From JAGNLA01 sp964639885 (GTDB taxonomy: Bacteria > Caldisericota > Caldisericia > JAAYUI01): a stretch of 8,375 nt of DNA. The DNA lies in contig CAZXEH010000040.1 of the NCBI GenBank assembly GCA_964639885.1, positions 1 to 8,375 of the forward strand, given 5' to 3'. Shown piece after piece: positions 6,149-8,375 of this stretch. A program made the position numbers and the translations under genes. Positions within the stretch are counted from its first letter, which is position 1; each line of letters opens with the position of its first letter. The notes beneath the pieces were generated by a model, which saw only the letters and a program-made list of their open reading frames with translations, was not told the DNA's origin and searched no databases.

Positions 6149-6991
6149 ATGCTGACTGTCGATTACGGTGGCACGAACTTAAGAATCGCCGACGTTGAAG
6201 GCGGAACCGTAACAAACAGGCAAACCATTCATTCGCCTAAAGATCCACACGAGCTGGTTGAAATACTTGGCCAAATACTCAAAGGCGTGACTTACACTGT
6301 CGGCATGTCGGTCGCAGGCCTTATCGACCCAAAGTCTGGGCATTTCATCAACCTCACAAGCCAGCAGATTGTTGATTTTCCTTTCTCGGAAACCATGATT
6401 CAAAAATTTGGTGTAAAAACCAGACTCATCCATGATTGCAAAGCTGCAGCACTCGCCGAGATGAACTTCGGCGAGGCAAAAGGTTTGAAGAATTTCATCT
6501 ATCTATCAATTTCAACCGGTGTTGGCGGGGCTTTTGTGCTGGACGGGAAAGTTGTCAATGGTGCAAACGGACTGGCCGGCGAAGTGGGACACATGTCGCT
6601 TGTTCCCGACAAATTTCCATGCAACTGCGGAAGAATGGGCTGCTGGAATGTGGTGGCGTCCGGTCTTTATTTTTCCAGTCAGGGTCTTTCGGCACCGGAT
6701 GTTTTTCAGGCTGCCAGACTTGGTGATGATGAAGCCTTGAAGCACATCGAGTGGGTCGGAAAGTGGAACGGTGTTGGAATAGCCAACCTCATCAACGCCT
6801 TTGATCCCGAGACTGTAATTGTAGGAGGTAGCTTCACCAAATCGTGGGATGTTTTGTGGCCAAAAATCTCTCCACACCTGAGAAAAAACCTGTGCCTCCC
6901 GAGAGAACCGGATGAGATCGTGAAAATTTCAAGCCTTGGCGATGACGGTTGCCTGATGGGAGCAGCAATAAACGCAGTTCTCAAGGGATGA
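6149..6991 (+). CDS. ROK family sugar kinase (putative glucokinase)
   Basis: ROK kinases transfer phosphate from ATP to a hexose or hexosamine. At 280 aa this is close to the usual 290-320. No DNA-binding N-terminus is present, so it is a kinase rather than an ROK repressor. The phosphate loop is VDYGGTNLR at residues 4-12. Asp96 in HDCKAA is the expected catalytic base. A second phosphate motif is STGVGGAFV at 122-130, and GEVGH at 144-148 is the sugar-binding E-x-G-H. The structural zinc site is His148, Cys158, Cys160 and Cys165 (CNCGRMGC). Two usual sugar-contact residues differ: the Asn before the catalytic Asp is His95, and the Glu of the CxCGxxGCxE signature is Asn167. The substrate may therefore not be glucose. 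It starts 3 nt after the isomerase stop with no clear ribosome site, so coupling is likely. Pairing with the isomerase favours hexose entry into glycolysis. Confidence 0.88.
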   Translation: MLTVDYGGTNLRIADVEGGTVTNRQTIHSPKDPHELVEILGQILKGVTYTVGMSVAGLIDPKSGHFINLTSQQIVDFPFSETMIQKFGVKTRLIHDCKAAALAEMNFGEAKGLKNFIYLSISTGVGGAFVLDGKVVNGANGLAGEVGHMSLVPDKFPCNCGRMGCWNVVASGLYFSSQGLSAPDVFQAARLGDDEALKHIEWVGKWNGVGIANLINAFDPETVIVGGSFTKSWDVLWPKISPHLRKNLCLPREPDEIVKISSLGDDGCLMGAAINAVLKG

Positions 6992-6995
6992 ACGT

Positions 6996-7023
6996 TTGAC
7001 TGAAGAGAGTTTTCCTTTATAAT
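6996..7023 (+). promoter_or_regulatory. Promoter of the DUF3795 gene, predicting a leaderless mRNA
   Basis: TTGACT (6996-7001) and a perfect TATAAT (7018-7023) are 16 bp apart, starting 4 nt after the kinase stop. Only 7 nt (7024-7030) separate the -10 box from the ATG at 7031, so transcription should begin at or within a base or two of the start codon. No ribosome site could then be present in the mRNA. Confidence 0.75.
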
Positions 7024-7030
7024 CGAAGAC

Positions 7031-7375
7031 ATGGAAGAAAAAATATCATGCTGCGGATTGAACTGCCTTGAATGCGGAGCCTACAGGGCAACCGCTGCAA
7101 ATGATGACAAAATTAGGATTGAAACGGCAAAGGAATGGTCACAAATGCATCAGACCGACATCAAGCCGGAAGACATAAACTGTAAAGGTTGCACAGCAAA
7201 AGACGGCCACTTCGATTTCTGCACCAAATGTGAACTCAGGCTCTGCGCCACAGGCAAGGGTCACGACAACTGCGCCCATTGCAAGGAGTATGACACCTGC
7301 AAAATTCTGGCCGGATACGCACAGTTCATTCCACAGGGGAAAGCCAGGCTGGATCAGATAAAATCGTCACTCTGA
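7031..7375 (+). CDS. DUF3795 cysteine-rich protein, 114 aa
   Basis: The family match is strong. ISCCGLNCLECGAYRAT at residues 5-21 is the DUF3795 opening, followed by AKEWSQ, then PEDINCKGC, FCTKCELRLCATGKG and NCAHCKEYDTCKIL. It has twelve cysteines, at 7, 8, 12, 15, 51, 54, 64, 67, 72, 81, 84 and 90, arranged in C-x2-C and C-x3-C groups, which suggests zinc or iron-sulfur binding. The family's biochemical function is not established; it is common in anaerobic bacteria and archaea. There is no signal peptide, so it is probably cytoplasmic. The start at 7031 gives the family's usual short lead before the first cysteines. It appears to stand alone under its own promoter and probably has a leaderless mRNA. 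The next gene starts 171 nt downstream under a separate promoter. Confidence 0.88.
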   Translation: MEEKISCCGLNCLECGAYRATAANDDKIRIETAKEWSQMHQTDIKPEDINCKGCTAKDGHFDFCTKCELRLCATGKGHDNCAHCKEYDTCKILAGYAQFIPQGKARLDQIKSSL

Positions 7376-7430
7376 CCTTCCAGGTTAAAAACTGGCTGCA
7401 ATAATTCCTAGTACTGCCAAACATAAAGAA

Positions 7431-7451
7431 AACCTTCATCTTCTTAAGGTT
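7431..7451. repeat. Short inverted repeat in the intergenic region after the DUF3795 gene
   Basis: AACCTT (7431-7436) and AAGGTT (7446-7451) could form a 6-bp stem with a 9-nt loop. There is no following T-tract, so it is not a convincing intrinsic terminator. It ends 18 bp before the -35 box of the downstream promoter and could instead be a binding site. The rest of 7376-7469 shows nothing I can identify. Confidence 0.3.
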
Positions 7452-7469
7452 GCCCTAATCTTTATCACA

Positions 7470-7497
7470 TTGAGTTTAACCATACCCGCCCTATACT
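7470..7497 (+). promoter_or_regulatory. Sigma-70 promoter of the second beta-propeller gene
   Basis: TTGAGT (7470-7475) and TATACT (7492-7497) are 16 bp apart. Transcription would start near 7504, leaving a leader of about 43 nt. The ribosome site AAGGGG (7535-7540) lies 6 nt before the ATG at 7547. Confidence 0.65.
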
Positions 7498-7546
7498 TCG
7501 CAATACAATAGCAAAGCGTATTTATTCCAATTTTAAGGGGTCGGAT

Positions 7547-8375
7547 ATGAAGAAAATGTTACTGATGGCAATCTGTATGATGCTGGTTATTCCTGCATCG
7601 TTAATGGTTGCACCAGGCAGGACAGAGGCCGCCAGCAGCTTCGGCGTCACAAACATCGGCAAGGAAGCTCCGTCGGGCACATTTGTAGGTCCAACCTGGA
7701 TCGCCCAGGAAGGTTTGAGGCTCTACATCGTCGACAGCCTGAACCACAGAGTCCAGACTGTCATGAAGGGCGGAAAACCACAGTTCTCGTTCGGTCTGTA
7801 CGGCAGCAACGAAATGAACATGACAGAACCGGGCGGAGTCGCGGTTGCCAAGGAAAAATTATACTGGCTTGACAGAGCACAGGGTAAGGTTTTGGTCAGA
7901 TCAAACAAGGCTGAGGCTGAAGGTTACGAGGCCGAACTGGTTATAACCGACACAAACGGAAACATGGCTCTCAAGCACGCAAACGGCATCTGGGTTGACA
8001 GTGGCAAGATGTACATCGCCAACACCGGCGCTGGAAACATCGTCGTTGCAGACCTTACCGGCAAGGTTGTCCAGTCTTTCGGCGGATACGGCACCGATCC
8101 AGGCATGATGCTTGAACCGGAAGGCGTCTGTGTAAGTGGTGGAAAGCTGTTTGTCACCGACCCGATGGCAGGAAAGATTCACGTTTTCAACATCGCAGCA
8201 GGCGCTTACGAAAAGAGTTTTGGACAAGGAGCATACTTCGGCATCAACGTTTTGGACACAAGAATCGTAGTCACAGACTGCGTTGCCAACAAAGTCCAGA
8301 TATTCTCAGCAGACGGAAACCTTATCACCACCTTCGGTGAGTCGGGATCACGCCCTGGCCAGCTCTCAAGACCGA
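7547..8375 (+). CDS. Secreted NHL-type beta-propeller protein, partial
   Basis: The frame is open from ATG 7547 to the right edge (276 codons, 3' end missing). Residues 1-28 form a signal peptide: KK start, a Met/Leu/Ile-rich core and a TEA/A cleavage region, so the mature protein is exported. The remainder consists of NHL-type repeats, each pairing a 'lyIvDs.nhrVq' strand with an aromatic-Gly turn: RLYIVDSLNHRVQTV, PGGVAVAKEKLYWLDRAQGK, NGIWVDSGKMYIANTGAGNI, PEGVCVSGGKLFVTDPMAGK, and VVTDCVANKVQIFSADGNLI followed by TTFGESGSRPGQ. At least five blades are visible. NHL propellers bind proteins, sugars or other ligands; no catalytic set is evident here. It has the same general plan as the minus-strand protein at the left edge, so it may also carry a C-terminal surface-anchoring domain beyond the window; that is inference. 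The start is supported by AAGGGG 6 nt upstream and the immediate signal sequence. Confidence 0.88.
   Translation, partial: MKKMLLMAICMMLVIPASLMVAPGRTEAASSFGVTNIGKEAPSGTFVGPTWIAQEGLRLYIVDSLNHRVQTVMKGGKPQFSFGLYGSNEMNMTEPGGVAVAKEKLYWLDRAQGKVLVRSNKAEAEGYEAELVITDTNGNMALKHANGIWVDSGKMYIANTGAGNIVVADLTGKVVQSFGGYGTDPGMMLEPEGVCVSGGKLFVTDPMAGKIHVFNIAAGAYEKSFGQGAYFGINVLDTRIVVTDCVANKVQIFSADGNLITTFGESGSRPGQLSRP

Noticed and set aside
7380..7395. CCAG/CTGG hairpin after the DUF3795 gene as an intrinsic terminator
   Set aside because: The stem is only 4 bp with an 8-nt loop and no T-tract follows.
1..8375. Mobile element, CRISPR array, tRNA or rRNA
   Set aside because: No transposase or integrase motifs, terminal repeats, regularly spaced direct repeats, or tRNA/rRNA-like sequence were seen on either strand.

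Overview
The window looks like bacterial chromosome, not mobile DNA. The core is an ordinary DNA-replication cluster (dnaN-recF-dciA). Around it lie central-carbon genes, small cysteine-rich proteins and secreted beta-propeller proteins. Purine-rich ribosome sites (GGAGG, AAGGAG, AAAGGA) and sigma-70-type promoters (TTGAnn, 16-17 bp spacer, TATAAT-like) point to a bacterium. The order dnaN-recF-dciA resembles that of Actinobacteriota, but neither dnaA nor gyrB adjoins it here. The secreted stalk (copper amine oxidase N-like) domain, the cupin-type glucose-6-phosphate isomerase and the DUF3795 protein suggest a deep-branching, probably anaerobic lineage. I cannot name the phylum from the sequence alone. 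Base composition and codon style look uniform, and I see no transposase, integrase, tRNA, rRNA or CRISPR.

Layout. Positions 1-2009, minus strand: a tightly packed three-gene envelope operon. It encodes a membrane-anchored protein with a regular five-cysteine linker, a membrane-anchored OB-fold-like protein, and a secreted beta-propeller with a stalk domain that runs off the left edge. Positions 2010-2170: divergent intergenic region with a strong promoter for dnaN and a weaker candidate for the minus-strand operon. Positions 2171-5320, plus strand: dnaN, recF, dciA and a flavin reductase-like gene, all overlapping (4, 19 and 4 nt), so probably one translationally coupled operon. Positions 5341-6991: a separate promoter, then a cupin-type phosphoglucose isomerase and an ROK-family sugar kinase three bases apart. 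Positions 6996-7375: a single DUF3795 gene whose -10 box lies so close to its ATG that the mRNA is probably leaderless. Positions 7376-7546: an intergenic region with a promoter. Positions 7547 to the right edge: a second secreted beta-propeller protein, incomplete.

How the genes work together: DnaN (sliding clamp), RecF (gap repair at forks) and DciA (helicase loading) form a replication/repair module. The isomerase and ROK kinase could together carry a hexose to fructose-6-phosphate, although the kinase has lost two residues that normally contact the sugar. The minus-strand operon looks like an uncharacterised cell-envelope system and is the least explained part of the window. No clearly novel system stands out. 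The most useful leads are the cysteine-heptad protein and its operon, the altered ROK active site, the leaderless DUF3795 gene, and an inverted repeat that may hide the isomerase ribosome site in read-through transcripts.
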